64,000 nucleotides of DNA from Longimicrobium sp. (GCA_036389795.1 DASVWD010000223.1:1-64000), one strand, 5' to 3'. Counted from the first letter of the stretch, positions 47,921-57,788 are shown. The notes: a model not told the origin generated them from the letters alone. Numbers and translations are program-made.

Positions 47921-48522
47921 GATGTCGGCTACTCCATTCATGACGACGAGGACGAGCAACGACATCGAAGGGAAGGTCATCGACGTTCATGATGTCCTCC
48001 GGTAGAGTAACCGATAGGACGGGCGCGCCCGGTCTGTACTCGTGCGGATCGAAAGTCTCAGTCTCGGCGCGCGCGGTGGCGGGCTCCGGCCGACCGGGAT
48101 CGGCCGGCCAACGGCCTTGTGCCCCACACGTGCCGCGCCGACTCCCCCGGCGTGATCTTGTTCGCCTATTCCCGTGTCCAGACTAGGGACGGACGGAAGG
48201 GTGATAGGACAGAGCCTCGGGCCACAATGGGGGGGCTCTGCTGCTTGCTAGTGGACTGTCCTAGCGGGCGTGCACTACACTAGCCGAGTTTATTTTTCAA
48301 GCGGGCGCGAGCCGATTTGCCAAAACCCTTTAGCGCACTAGCCGGGTGTATTTCAGAGCGGGTTCCAGAACGTAGGTGGGACGTTGGGCCTACTAGCCGA
48401 CTTTGTTTTCTTTTTACACTGATTAAGCGCTGGCGCGAGTGGCTGTGCCATCGACAATCGCTTCTCCGGTCGGTCAACAGCGCCGGCAGGATTTCAGCCG
48501 GACGCAAGTGCTCGTAAATCAA
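47921..48522. other. Gene-free stretch with spaced direct repeats
   Basis: About 600 bp with no gene. It includes three spaced direct repeats (48279-48417), which could be arm-type binding sites of an integrase. The composition is lower GC than the core. Confidence 0.6.
48279..48417 (+). repeat. Three spaced direct repeats, ACTAGCCG units
   Basis: Units begin at 48279 (ACTAGCCGAGTTTATTTT), 48337 (ACTAGCCGGGTGTATTTC) and 48392 (ACTAGCCGACTTTGTTTT), with 58- and 55-bp spacing. They lie about 150 bp from a tRNA gene. Confidence 0.65.
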
Positions 48523-48556
48523 AACGGCCACGTTCCCCTCGGGGAGCGTGGCCGTT
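48523..48556 (-). terminator. Terminator of tRNA-Arg
   Basis: Stem AACGGCCACG (48523-48532) with CGTGGCCGTT (48547-48556), extended inwards by CCCC/GGGG. On the minus strand it is followed by TTGATTT, directly after the tRNA. Confidence 0.8.
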
Positions 48557-48562
48557 CGTACA

Positions 48563-48636
<74 letters not shown>

Positions 48637-48718
48637 GCTGATGTGGCGCTAAATCTAGCACAATCTGCGATTCTTTTCCACACCCGGTGGGGTGACCGTA
48701 CGCAGACCGGCTACTAGC

Positions 48719-49867
48719 CTAGCGCGCGTCTTCTGTCTGGCGGCGGGCCATCTCCTCAGACAGGCGCCGCTCGCAGGCGAAGAACCTCGCCCCGACCTCC
48801 ATGACCATGTGGCCCATCGCCTGAAGTGCGATCCTGTCGAACGGGAACGGGCGCCACTCCATGAGCGCCCGCGCGAGGAGCCCGAGCGAGCCTGCCGTCC
48901 GCGCACCGGGTTCCAGTAACCCGAATTCCGTGCCACGCGTCAGAAACAGAGGCGTCGCACCCTCCGATTTCCCCGGATTGTCCACCAGTGCTCCCGGACC
49001 GGCATGGATCGCTTGACTGGCCGATTTGTATGCTGCCCGGTGCACTCGCAGGTTCAAACTGGCTTCAATGTCCATAAACGTTGGCGGCTTTCCGTCCGGC
49101 TTTCGCCCGAGCGCATGGGCTGCCCACCCGTAGTCTCCCAGGAACACGGCTCCGTACTTCCGACGCAGCTCCTCGTACCGGTCAGCAGCTTCCTTCATCT
49201 CCTCGTCTGTGTACGGCTCGAGCCCGAGTTCGCGGTGATGCTCCTGCTCGCTGTCCATGGCCTTCTTCACCCGCACGTGGTCGTGTTCCGCGTAGCGCTC
49301 CACGGTCTCGGTCCCATGCTTCGCGATGAACGCCGCGACAACTGCCGTTTCATGGAGCGTGCGCCAGCGCGCCTCCGCGCCCGCCGCGAATCCGCACCTG
49401 AGAAGCGCGAGCGTCTCCTCGCCCACCTGAACCCCGCGCGAATGGAGATCGATCAGCAGCGGGTACGTCCGGGGGAAGCGGTCAGGCGCCGAAGCCAACC
49501 GTTTGATATGAAACATCCCGAACTCCTCGGAAACCGAGAGGAGCTGATCAAGTAGATCAAGCGCCTCGCCCCACCACCGCGCCACACGGCCCGCCACATC
49601 CCCGCGCTCCTCGGCGCGGATCGCGATCTCCGACGCCCCCACCGTTTTCCAGCCCTCGTACTGGGCGCGGCCGGCGCCTTCGAGAAATGGTTCGATCCGA
49701 TAATTGGCGAAGTCGCGGAACGAACGAGTGTATGGAGAGGGCGTGTTGGGATCGTAGCCCTGAGCGACTTGGTGCTGGCAGTACTCCGCCCAGAGGGACT
49801 GGAGGAGAGGATCTCGCGTCATTTCCATGCGGATCACCGGATCCGCCGGTTCTGGCACGTTCGTCAT
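48719..49867 (-). CDS. DUF5677-like protein of unknown function
   Basis: 382 aa from ATG 49867; an ATG at 49897 gives a 10-residue longer form. No signal or membrane segment. The mostly helical sequence contains TLHETAVVAAFIAKHGTETV and ERYAEHDHVRVKKAMD, recalling the His/Glu-rich helix of DUF5677-type proteins, and KYGAVFLGDYGWAAHALG further on. Function unknown. It is the last gene (downstream) of the conjugation-block side, next to tRNA-Arg. Confidence 0.7.
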   Translation of the reverse strand: MTNVPEPADPVIRMEMTRDPLLQSLWAEYCQHQVAQGYDPNTPSPYTRSFRDFANYRIEPFLEGAGRAQYEGWKTVGASEIAIRAEERGDVAGRVARWWGEALDLLDQLLSVSEEFGMFHIKRLASAPDRFPRTYPLLIDLHSRGVQVGEETLALLRCGFAAGAEARWRTLHETAVVAAFIAKHGTETVERYAEHDHVRVKKAMDSEQEHHRELGLEPYTDEEMKEAADRYEELRRKYGAVFLGDYGWAAHALGRKPDGKPPTFMDIEASLNLRVHRAAYKSASQAIHAGPGALVDNPGKSEGATPLFLTRGTEFGLLEPGARTAGSLGLLARALMEWRPFPFDRIALQAMGHMVMEVGARFFACERRLSEEMARRQTEDAR

Positions 49868-49939
49868 AGGAATTTTGAAGAAAAGAAAGGGGCGCACGAG
49901 CTGGCGCCCGTACGCCCCTCCACGGCTCTGGAGCGGCAG

Positions 49940-50101
49940 CTACTTCTCCGACCGGGTCTCCTGCTCCGCGAGACGGTCTTCCCAATCCTCCGGCCTCTCA
50001 TCCTCGCCCCGCGACTGCCAGTAGGCATCGTGCTCGGGGTTGAGTTGATTGGCCCGGTTGTCGATTTCCGCCTGCGGGCGGTCGCTGCTGCGCTTCGTCA
50101 T
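49940..50101 (-). CDS. Small hydrophilic protein next to traG
   Basis: 53 aa starting MTKRSSDRPQAEIDNRANQL with GGAGGAT about 6 nt upstream. It is Asp/Glu/Arg-rich and has PEHDAYWQSRGEDERPEDW, a kind of short charged protein often seen beside TraG/Trb genes. No known function. Longer upstream in-frame starts exist but lack a site. Confidence 0.6.
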   Translation of the reverse strand: MTKRSSDRPQAEIDNRANQLNPEHDAYWQSRGEDERPEDWEDRLAEQETRSEK

Positions 50102-50259
50102 CTCGCCATCCTCCAGTTGAAGGCCGAGCAAGCCGGAATGGCCAGCTCCGAGTGACCGTGCCTGGGGATGCCGAGTGCCGTGCTCCAATACCGCAAACGA
50201 ATGATAACGCCCTCGCCGACGGCCGCAAGCGTCATTCAGATCGCCGTGTTGCTACCTTG

Positions 50260-52308
50260 TCACGCGTACATCGGATTCTGCTTGAACAGCGGCTTGCCGT
50301 CCGCCCCACGGAACTCCGGGTCGGTGAGGTAGTTGATCTTGTCCACCAGCAGCGGCGAGCTCCCCTTCACGAAGAGCAGCTGCTTGGAAGGCGGCAGCCG
50401 CAGCACCTCGTCGGCCATGAGGAGCCGTCTCCCTTTTTCCGAGACCGACTCGCCGTAGTTCGTTGAGTGCCCGCTGCTCTTCCCATAGCTCCGGCCCTTG
50501 CCGGAAGATCCACCTTCGGTGAACAGCGTGGTCTCACCCGTCATCCTCGACAGCAGATCGGCGGTAGTCCAGTCGTTCGTGCCGAAGCACTGCTTGACGT
50601 CGCAGTTCGCGAAGATCGTCTCCCAGTTGTCTCTGTAGAGCCCTTTCAGCTGCGCCAAGTCCTGGATGATGACCCAGAAGAGCACGCCGTAGCCGCCTAC
50701 CAAGCTGATCCCCTCGACCACCGGCCGGATGTGCCCGAGCTGCGCGAACTCGTCCAGCAGCATCAGAATCCGGTGCGTCGGCCGGCCCGGGATGCGCGTG
50801 ATCATGTTGTTGATGCACGCGATCATCATCCGGACCCAGGCCGCGTGCGTCTTCAGCGCCTCCGGCGGGATGACGAGGTAGATAGTCATCGGGACGTCGC
50901 CCTTGATGAGCGAGAGGTCCACCTGCCGCGGGCGTTTCTCGGGGTTCTCCGCCTCCAGGTCGGAGCCGGGCGGAGGCACCAGCACGTTGGCCATCGGGAT
51001 CGAATCCAGGAAGTCGATCCCGCGCTGGGCGGTGCTGATCACGCCCGTGCGCTCGCGCTCCTCCTTCTGCTGCAGCCGCGCGACGCCCCGGCGGACCAGC
51101 TCGTTGTCGCTGTTTCCCATCTGCTTCAGGAGCTTGTTGAACTCCTCCGCCGGGAGGGTGAGGAGCTCGCGCACCTTCATGAGGGTGCGCTCCTCGCGCC
51201 GGCCGTTGAACTCGTCGCAGACGTACAACATGAAGCAGGCGAGGAGCGAGCGGCCCTCGTCCGAGAAGTGCCGGTTCTCCTTCCCGTCCTCCTCCACCAG
51301 CATCTCCGCCAGCGTCTTGCAGTCGTCCAGCGCGCGGTCCTTCCGCGAGCCGTGTGTGTCGATGGTATCGAGCGGGTTCGCGTAGGCGTGGAGAGCGTGC
51401 TCGTACCCCGTGACGCGGAACGGATCGAGGACGTAGACCTCGCCGCCCGCGAAGAGCCGCTGCTTGTGCGTGACGTGGAAGTTCTCCCCCTTAATGTCCA
51501 TGCACACCACGGAGCCCGGGTACCACAGGAGCGAGGGAACGACCGCGCCGACGCCCTTCCCGGAGCGGGTGGGCGCCATGGTGAGGATGTGGCTTGGACC
51601 GCGGTACCAGAGCAGATGCCCCGGCCGGGAGCGCCGCGGCCACGAGGACGCGGTGGAGGGTGGGAGCCGGCCGATCATGACACCGGGCATGCCCTTCTTC
51701 CCGGCACGTTGCCGCTTCTCCCACCGCAGCCCCTCCTCCGGCGAAAGGAGGAGCTCCTTCCCGGTGCCGAACGCGGCGGTGCCGTGCGCGTTCGAGGCGT
51801 GCTTGACGGAGCCGCCGAGGCAGAGGTAGCCGCCGGTGCAGAGCGCGGCGAGGAAGGCGGCCATCCCCACCGGGACCGCGCCGTCGAAGATCGCCTGCAG
51901 GGGCGCCCACTGGGCGGCGTCGTGTGCCGTCGCGCCGTGGAACGCGACCCTCCACTGGACGACGCGGCTGGGGGGGTAGAAGGGCCCGCGCGCGGCCGCG
52001 AACGCCGCCAGCGCGACAAGCCCCAGCAGGGGGGCGGCGTGGCGTGCGTGTGGAACCCGCCAGCAGGCCGCGCCGATCAGGAGCGCGGCCAGGCCCAGGG
52101 CCACGCAGAGCGCAGGCGGGTAGGCGTCGCGGGGATAGAGCGCGGGGCCGAGGTTGGGGTGATAGCCCAGACGGTCGGCGGCGTACTGCGTGGCGGCGGC
52201 GAAGCCCGCGAGGGCGGAGGCGGCGACGAGCGCTGCCACCGTGTAGGGGTGGACCGGGGCGCCCTGCCGCGTCTTCCGGAAGCGCAGCGTGTCGGGGGAG
52301 ACGGACAT
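50260..52308 (-). CDS. traG: Type IV coupling protein TraG/VirD4
   Basis: 682 aa. Four N-terminal membrane-associated stretches precede the ATPase. Walker A: APTRSGKGVGA (about residue 243). Walker B: ILMLLDEFAQLG (about 514). Further: VIIQDLAQLKGLYRDN and CFGTNDWTTADLLSRMTGE, the usual TraG/VirD4 C-terminal blocks. It links the relaxed DNA to the Trb channel at the inner membrane. It is the last large gene of the trb block and lies 36 bp after trbI. Confidence 0.95.
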   Translation of the reverse strand: MSVSPDTLRFRKTRQGAPVHPYTVAALVAASALAGFAAATQYAADRLGYHPNLGPALYPRDAYPPALCVALGLAALLIGAACWRVPHARHAAPLLGLVALAAFAAARGPFYPPSRVVQWRVAFHGATAHDAAQWAPLQAIFDGAVPVGMAAFLAALCTGGYLCLGGSVKHASNAHGTAAFGTGKELLLSPEEGLRWEKRQRAGKKGMPGVMIGRLPPSTASSWPRRSRPGHLLWYRGPSHILTMAPTRSGKGVGAVVPSLLWYPGSVVCMDIKGENFHVTHKQRLFAGGEVYVLDPFRVTGYEHALHAYANPLDTIDTHGSRKDRALDDCKTLAEMLVEEDGKENRHFSDEGRSLLACFMLYVCDEFNGRREERTLMKVRELLTLPAEEFNKLLKQMGNSDNELVRRGVARLQQKEERERTGVISTAQRGIDFLDSIPMANVLVPPPGSDLEAENPEKRPRQVDLSLIKGDVPMTIYLVIPPEALKTHAAWVRMMIACINNMITRIPGRPTHRILMLLDEFAQLGHIRPVVEGISLVGGYGVLFWVIIQDLAQLKGLYRDNWETIFANCDVKQCFGTNDWTTADLLSRMTGETTLFTEGGSSGKGRSYGKSSGHSTNYGESVSEKGRRLLMADEVLRLPPSKQLLFVKGSSPLLVDKINYLTDPEFRGADGKPLFKQNPMYA

Positions 52309-52344
52309 CGGCTTCGGGGAGGAGCGCGCGCGGCCGCCCCGCCG

Positions 52345-53802
52345 TTAGCGGCGGGACGGCTGCGTGAAGACGAGGTCGCGGTCGAGGATGATCGAGAACG
52401 GCGTCACCTGGCCCCGGCTGGTCCAGGTCGGCTTGATGTCAAGGTTCCGGCGGGTCACCTCCGCGGCGGTCTGGCCGAGCTGCTGCGCGGTGGCGTCGGC
52501 GAGCACGTCGCGCGCGGAACGGCGCTCGTCCTCACCCCGGTCGCTGCGCCCCAGGTCGAACCCGGCGGCGATCACCGACGAGAGGAGCGCCTGGCCGAAG
52601 ATCCTGCCGTAATGGTTGTTCACCCGGCCGGGAAGCCCACTCGCCCCGGTGCGCTCCCCCGCCCGCAGCGCGGGGAGCTCGTAGGTGTCGCCGTTCGGGA
52701 AGCGGATCGCCGTCCACTGCACGACCAGCCGCGCCTGGCCGGTGGCCACGTCGCTCTCGTACGTGCCGAAGAGCCAGCTGTAGCGGGGGATCACCACCAC
52801 GCGCTGGGTGGCGTCGTAGACGTTGCGGGTCACCATCCCGACCACGCTCCCGGGGAGGTCCGAGTTGACCCTGGTGTGGAGCTGGCCCTCGATGATGGTC
52901 CCGACCGGCACCACCACGCTCCCCGCCGCGGCGCCTCGCGGCGCGAGCTGCTGCGGGGCCGCCGCGCGCGGGCCGCCGCCGGAGCCACCGGTCACGTACG
53001 ACGAGCGGGAGGACCGGCCGGCCGGCGCGCTCCCGTAGTCCACGAACGGCGGGGTCGCGGCGGCCGGGGGGCCCCCACCGACGGAGAAGCCGCCGCTCGC
53101 CGCCGGTGGGACGGAGCGGCGCTCCGCTTCCGCCTGCGCCGCGGCTTCCATCTCCGCGAGCGTCGGCGGCTCCGGGAGCTCGTCCTCGCCGCCCGCCTCG
53201 GCCGCCTGGCCCCGGTCGGGCGCGAACGACGCGCCGCCCTGCAGCGGCTTGGAGCGGAGCGCGGCGAGGAACGCCTCGCGGCGCGGGTTCTCGGCGGGCG
53301 CCGCAGCAGTCTCCCCGCGCGCAACCGCCGTGGAGTCGGCGGTCGCGCCGCTGTCCGGCTGCACGCCGGCCTGGTCGTAGCCCCGCGCTCCGCTCCCCGC
53401 CGGACCGTAGACCGGGGGTACCACCGTGCCGGGCGCGCCGGCGATCCGGCGCGCGGTGTCGGCAGCCTGCATCCAGCTCGGGTCCGCCTCGTTGGCCATC
53501 CCCTCGACCGCGGAGGCCGCCCCGGCGCTCTCCCGGTCCTGCTGGGAGGAAGCGGCCCTCTCTTCCGGGACCGACCGGAAGAGCATCCACAGGAGGATCG
53601 CACCCGCCACGGCCGCGAGCACGACCAAGAGCGTGCGGCGCGGGCCCTCTTCAACGGGCTCCGCTTCAGGAGCGGAGGCGGGCGGCTGGGTCGCGGGTCC
53701 GGGGGTGGGAGCGGCGTCGGCGGCAGTCACCGCGCGCCGGAGGTTGGCGGAGTCCTCGCTTCCGACGAACGCCGGATCGGCTGCGCCGGTGGGGTCGGTC
53801 AT
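52345..53802 (-). CDS. trbI: TrbI/VirB10-like channel protein
   Basis: 485 aa. One membrane span near residue 60 (TLLVVLAAVAGAILLWML), a long Pro/Ala/Glu-rich periplasmic spacer, and the C-terminal VirB10 beta-barrel domain: GSVVVPVGTIIEGQLHTRVN, VVIPRYSWLFGTYESDVATG and ARLVVQWTAIRFPNGDTYEL. It spans inner to outer membrane in type IV secretion systems. ATGA overlap with trbG. Confidence 0.93.
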   Translation of the reverse strand: MTDPTGAADPAFVGSEDSANLRRAVTAADAAPTPGPATQPPASAPEAEPVEEGPRRTLLVVLAAVAGAILLWMLFRSVPEERAASSQQDRESAGAASAVEGMANEADPSWMQAADTARRIAGAPGTVVPPVYGPAGSGARGYDQAGVQPDSGATADSTAVARGETAAAPAENPRREAFLAALRSKPLQGGASFAPDRGQAAEAGGEDELPEPPTLAEMEAAAQAEAERRSVPPAASGGFSVGGGPPAAATPPFVDYGSAPAGRSSRSSYVTGGSGGGPRAAAPQQLAPRGAAAGSVVVPVGTIIEGQLHTRVNSDLPGSVVGMVTRNVYDATQRVVVIPRYSWLFGTYESDVATGQARLVVQWTAIRFPNGDTYELPALRAGERTGASGLPGRVNNHYGRIFGQALLSSVIAAGFDLGRSDRGEDERRSARDVLADATAQQLGQTAAEVTRRNLDIKPTWTSRGQVTPFSIILDRDLVFTQPSRR

Positions 53803-54764
53803 CGGGGGCAGTCCTTCCGGTTGCGGGTGATGAGCAGTCGCTGCTCCTGCCCCTCACGCCCCGTCCCGACCACCAGCACGCCGCGCTGGAGGACCCGGTC
53901 GACCACGTAGAACCCGGCGCGCACCGCGTAGTTGACCAGGACCAGCTCGCCGCCCGGCCCCACCTCGAACAGCGCGGGCGTCTCCGCCTGCTGCGCCGCC
54001 TCGGGGAGCTTGATGTAGGTGTGCTCCGCGTCGGCGAAGACCTGGTCGGGACGCCACGGGTAGCCGCGGTCCCGGCACATGAAGTAGCCGAAGTCGAGGG
54101 AGGTGGGATCGAACGGCGCGGCGGCCACGGCGACCTGCCGCTCCTGCTCGGCTTGGACCGCGCGCGCCTGCTCCTCCTCGTCCGCCGCGAGCCGCTGGAG
54201 CAGTTCCTCGGGGTAGTAGAAGCGGACGATCCGGTTGTAGGGGAGGTCCGGGTTCTGCCCCGCCGTGTCGCGCGCCGTGCAGGGCGGCGAGTCGAGCGTG
54301 AGCTGGTAGAGCCGCCGGTCGGTGGGGATGGTGAGGTTGGTGGTCAGGTTGCAGTCGCTGGGCTGCACGACCACGAGCGTGGTGTTGCGCGGCCCTGGCG
54401 TGGTGCCCACGAACCAGCGCTCGGAGTCGCCCACGTAGGGCTTGAACTCCGAGACGCCGGCCGGCGGGCGCTCGCCTTCCTCCATCTGGATGTTGCAGGC
54501 CCGCAGCGGAGCGCAGGTGAGCCGGGGCTGCGTCTGGCCGAAGGGATAGACCAGGTACGCCCCGGTCTGCAGCACCCGCGCGTGGCCGCTCCGCTGGTAC
54601 TCGCGCGTGGCGGCGATCACCGCCGCGTCTTCCTGGACCGGGCGCGCCGGCGCGGTCGCGTGGGAGCCGGCCGGCGGTCCGGCCTGCGGGCCGGGCTGCG
54701 CCGCCAGGGGCGCGGGAAGGGCGAAGGCCGCCGCCAGCGCGGCGGCCCGGAGGAAACTCGTCAT
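53799..54764 (-). CDS. trbG: TrbG/VirB9-like channel protein
   Basis: 321 aa from ATG 54764. Signal peptide (FLRAAALAAAFALPAPLAA). VirB9-like blocks: AYLVYPFGQTQPRLTCAPLR, RWFVGTTPGPRNTTLVVVQP, NLTIPTDRRLYQLTLDSP, NRIVRFYYPEELLQRL, and a C-terminal PALFEVGPGGELVLVNYAVR and YVVDRVLQRGVLVVG. Part of the outer-membrane core with TrbI. The shared promoter-like element lies 89 bp upstream. Confidence 0.93.
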   Translation of the reverse strand: MTSFLRAAALAAAFALPAPLAAQPGPQAGPPAGSHATAPARPVQEDAAVIAATREYQRSGHARVLQTGAYLVYPFGQTQPRLTCAPLRACNIQMEEGERPPAGVSEFKPYVGDSERWFVGTTPGPRNTTLVVVQPSDCNLTTNLTIPTDRRLYQLTLDSPPCTARDTAGQNPDLPYNRIVRFYYPEELLQRLAADEEEQARAVQAEQERQVAVAAAPFDPTSLDFGYFMCRDRGYPWRPDQVFADAEHTYIKLPEAAQQAETPALFEVGPGGELVLVNYAVRAGFYVVDRVLQRGVLVVGTGREGQEQRLLITRNRKDCPR

Positions 54765-54852
54765 GCGAGCTGTAAATGGAGACGCTTCGGTGTGCACGGC
54801 CGGAGCGGGCCGTGGCCCCCACACAGCCGCGCGGGCCGGCGGGCTCTCCAGC

Positions 54853-54884
54853 GAGATACCGTGACCTCCGGAGAACGGTTCTTG
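54853..54884 (-). promoter_or_regulatory. Shared promoter-like element, copy at trbG
   Basis: AGATACCGTGACCT, five variable bases, GAACGGTTCT. Nearly the same as 62430-62460, upstream of the first trb gene. The minus strand gives GGTATCT as a possible extended -10. Confidence 0.65.
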
Positions 54885-54893
54885 GGATGCGGA

Positions 54894-54925
54894 GAAGGCC
54901 GGAGCGCGGGGTCGCGCTCCGGCCT
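54894..54925 (-). terminator. Intra-operon hairpin between trbF and trbG
   Basis: Perfect 14-bp stem (AAGGCCGGAGCGCG with its complement) and a 4-nt loop. It lies just upstream, in the direction of transcription, of the second promoter-like element. No T-run, so it may be a weak terminator, an attenuator or an mRNA stabiliser. Confidence 0.6.
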
Positions 54926-54961
54926 TCAGGCTGGGGGTAGAGGACGGTACCGTGCCGCTGC

Positions 54962-55774
54962 TCAGCGGGAAGGCGCGTGCGCTGGCGGGGTGACGGGCTG
55001 TGAGTCAGCCGGAGCGGCGGCCGTCGGCGGGGGACCCGGCGCCGGCGCCGCGGAAGCACGCTCGCGGACGCGGTTCCACTCGATGGAGGTGATCCGGATC
55101 CCGGCGGGGTTCGCCCACACCGCCTCCTCCGTCCCACCCGGCACGAAATCCACCTTCAGCGTTCCCTGCCAGACCGACTCGGCGTACCCACCGTGCGGGG
55201 AGACGTCGAGCTCGCGCCACTGCAGGTACCACACTGGCCGGTCCACGTCCCTGGAGATGCTCACCAGCTCCACCGTACGCGACAGGTCCCGCAGCAGGAG
55301 CGCGGGGTTGCGGGAGGGAGCCGAGAAGTACCGGTCCAGCCATTGGTCGGCCTCCGGCGACAGCAGCCGCTTGGCCGCGCGGGCGCGGTCCAGCTGGGCG
55401 ACGGGATCGCCGTAGTAGATCCCGCGGACGTTCACCAGCCAGCGCCCCAGCTCCGACTCGACGATGGCGCGGGGCGGGTCCTTGAACCGGCTCAGGTCGT
55501 CGTAGTGGATGACGCGGCCGAACTGGTCGTAGGGGATGAAGATCGGCCGCACGCCGCCGCGCAGCGCGATCATGACCAGCCCGGCCGCCAGGACGATGTT
55601 TCCGGCCCCGGACAGGTAGTTCTTCAGGCTCGACTGGTCCAGCGCCCGCGCGAGCTGCGCGAGGCGCATCTCGTATCCCTCGCGGGCGATGTCGTACCGG
55701 CTTCGGTAGGGGCCGGACTCGGCCTCCGCGCCGGGCGTGGAAGCGGCCGGGGAACGTCTCCGGAAGATGAGCAC
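54962..55774 (-). CDS. trbF: TrbF/VirB8-like protein
   Basis: 270 aa. One membrane span (NIVLAAGLVMIAL, about residues 60-72) and a periplasmic VirB8-like domain: VIHYDDLSRFKDPPRAIVES, LVNVRGIYYGDPVAQLDRAR and YLQWRELDVSPHGGYAES, then GTLKVDFVP. Bridging component of the type IV channel. It is followed by the hairpin and the second promoter element rather than directly by trbG. Confidence 0.9.
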   Translation of the reverse strand: MLIFRRRSPAASTPGAEAESGPYRSRYDIAREGYEMRLAQLARALDQSSLKNYLSGAGNIVLAAGLVMIALRGGVRPIFIPYDQFGRVIHYDDLSRFKDPPRAIVESELGRWLVNVRGIYYGDPVAQLDRARAAKRLLSPEADQWLDRYFSAPSRNPALLLRDLSRTVELVSISRDVDRPVWYLQWRELDVSPHGGYAESVWQGTLKVDFVPGGTEEAVWANPAGIRITSIEWNRVRERASAAPAPGPPPTAAAPADSQPVTPPAHAPSR

Positions 55775-55855
55775 GGGGCGGGCGGTTCAGGGAAATACGC
55801 GCGGAACGGCTGCGGGCTGAGCGGGAGGACGAACGGCGACCGTCCCCCCCCCCCG

Positions 55856-56965
55856 CTAGTTACCCCGGCCGCCGTCGGAGGGACCGAAGTGGACCTCGGA
55901 GGGGAAGCGCCGGCCGACCGAGCCGGGGATCTTCCACGCGAGGTAGGCGAAGGCGACCGCCGCGAAGGTGAGCGCCACCGCGACCTGCCAGTCCAGGAAC
56001 GGCGGGTTGAGCACCCAGTGCATCTCGCCGCGGGAGGCGTCGTACTTCAGCAGCCCCCGCGCGATCTGGTACAGGGTCTCGAACAGGTCGTAGCCGACGC
56101 CCGCGATCACCTGGAGGAAGAAGAAGCGGACGGCGACCTCGAGCGCGTAGCGGAAGTAGGCCTTGGCCAGCCCCGCGGTGAGGCTGAACGAGCCGAAGGG
56201 AACGAACACGATCGCGGTGTTGAGGACCAGGATGCTTTCCAGCTTCACCAGCAGCAGTTGCAGTGCGATGATGAAGTAGGCGACCACCACCACGATCGCG
56301 ACCAGGAGCACCACGGCGGCCGAGTAGAGCATGGAGAACATCGCGTTCACCAGCCCGATCCCGAACGCGTTGTAGACCCCTTTGACCCAGTTCGAGAAGC
56401 GCGTGAGCAGCCCCTGCTCCTCGGGCGGCTCGAGCGGCATCCCCTGCTCGGCGCCGAGCTGGTCCACCAGCCGCTGGGCGATCTCACTGCCCTGCGTCAC
56501 GATCTCGGTCGGCGTGAGCGCCATCCCTGACCGGCCGGCGATCATCCCGCCCAGATGCGCGAACGAGTCGATCACCCGCTCGGTGGTGAGGTGCGGGTAG
56601 CGGAAGAAGAACATCAGCACCGCGACCGCGCCGATCTTCCACACCAGCGAGTAGAGGATGTGGTCGATCCCGACCCGTTCCTTCTGCCACTTGAGGCTGG
56701 AGTAGGAGATCTCGAGCACCAGGAGCCCGCCGAAGAGGCCCAGCAGAAGGTTCTGCGCGTTCGCAAGCCACTCCTGCTGGCGGCTGCGGAAGATCGCCTC
56801 CAGGTCGGTCTCCCGGACACGGGGAGCCTGCGCCGCGAGGTCGGTGGCCAGCAGCGCGTGCAGCGTGAGCGCGAGCCCCAGGGCCGCGAGCGCACCGGCG
56901 AGGCACGGGTGCGCCCGCAGCCAGCGGCGGACGGCGGCGACGGCTGCGCGGGATCGCGCGCGCAT
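55856..56965 (-). CDS. trbL: TrbL/VirB6-like polytopic membrane protein
   Basis: 369 aa. An N-terminal span, then several further membrane segments: AQNLLLGLFGGLLVLEISYS, MLYSAAVVLLVAIVVVVAYF, ILVLNTAIVFVPFGSFSLTA and AVALTFAAVAFAYLAWKI. This is the TrbL/VirB6 layout. It forms part of the inner-membrane platform. It starts 1 nt after the trbJ stop codon. Confidence 0.88.
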   Translation of the reverse strand: MRARSRAAVAAVRRWLRAHPCLAGALAALGLALTLHALLATDLAAQAPRVRETDLEAIFRSRQQEWLANAQNLLLGLFGGLLVLEISYSSLKWQKERVGIDHILYSLVWKIGAVAVLMFFFRYPHLTTERVIDSFAHLGGMIAGRSGMALTPTEIVTQGSEIAQRLVDQLGAEQGMPLEPPEEQGLLTRFSNWVKGVYNAFGIGLVNAMFSMLYSAAVVLLVAIVVVVAYFIIALQLLLVKLESILVLNTAIVFVPFGSFSLTAGLAKAYFRYALEVAVRFFFLQVIAGVGYDLFETLYQIARGLLKYDASRGEMHWVLNPPFLDWQVAVALTFAAVAFAYLAWKIPGSVGRRFPSEVHFGPSDGGRGN

Positions 56966-56966
56966 G

Positions 56967-57788
56967 CTACTGCTGCGGCAGGGTGCGCTGCCGGGCGCTG
57001 CGCGCGCGCTCGATGCTGTCCTGGCGCGCGAGGACCCGGCGCCGGGCCGCCTCGTGCACGTCCTGCCGGTACGCGTCGTAGACCGCGCGGGCGGTGTCCT
57101 CCATCGCCTCCCGCGCCGCCTGGTCGGCGCGCAGCGCGACGTCCACGGCCTGCATGTTTGCCGTGCCCATCTCCAGGTTGCGCTGCATGAGCTGCTGGTC
57201 GAGCTGCTCGGCGGCGATCCGGTTCTGGATCTGCGCCACCTCCCGCTCCGTCGCCGCGCTCGCCAGGTCCAGCTTCAGCTGGTCCAGCCGGCGCTGCGAG
57301 CGGCCGATCTCCAGGTGGTGGTCGCGCGCGCTCAGGAGCACGTTGTAGGCGGCCTCGCGCGCGGCGCGGGCCTGCTGCCCGGCGGCGCGGTGGTTCCACT
57401 CCGCCAGCTCCGGGAAGGTGCTCCGGAAGAGCCGGTCGAGGTGGCTGTTCCCGTAGCCGATGCTCTCCCCCGACCCGTAGCGCCCGTCGATCCGGTCCAG
57501 CACCTCCCCGAGCGAGGGGATGCGCAGGCGCCCGATGTGGAAGCCGCGCGCCTGCTGGATCACGTGGTTGGCCTGGCGGGTCGCCACCACGAGCTGGCGG
57601 CCCATCTGGTTCGCCTGCAGGATGAGCTGCCCGTAGCGCAGCACCGCGTTGGCGTGGTTCGCGGGGTCGTACACGACGTCGCCGATCCCGAAGATCGCGT
57701 GCGCCGGGCGCGGCACGGCGGCCACCGCGAGCGAGGCGAGGAGGACGGCCGCGGCGCCGCGGCGCAGTCGGGGAGACGAGGGTCTCAT
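56967..57788 (-). CDS. trbJ: TrbJ/VirB5-like periplasmic protein
   Basis: 273 aa from ATG 57788. Signal peptide (AAVLLASLAVAAVPRPAHA), then FGIGDVVYDPANHANAVLRY, the conserved TrbJ start, followed by long Gln/Arg/Ala-rich helices (coiled-coil forming). Associates with the pilus in type IV secretion. The much longer open frame upstream is a shadow of trbE. Confidence 0.9.
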   Translation of the reverse strand: MRPSSPRLRRGAAAVLLASLAVAAVPRPAHAIFGIGDVVYDPANHANAVLRYGQLILQANQMGRQLVVATRQANHVIQQARGFHIGRLRIPSLGEVLDRIDGRYGSGESIGYGNSHLDRLFRSTFPELAEWNHRAAGQQARAAREAAYNVLLSARDHHLEIGRSQRRLDQLKLDLASAATEREVAQIQNRIAAEQLDQQLMQRNLEMGTANMQAVDVALRADQAAREAMEDTARAVYDAYRQDVHEAARRRVLARQDSIERARSARQRTLPQQ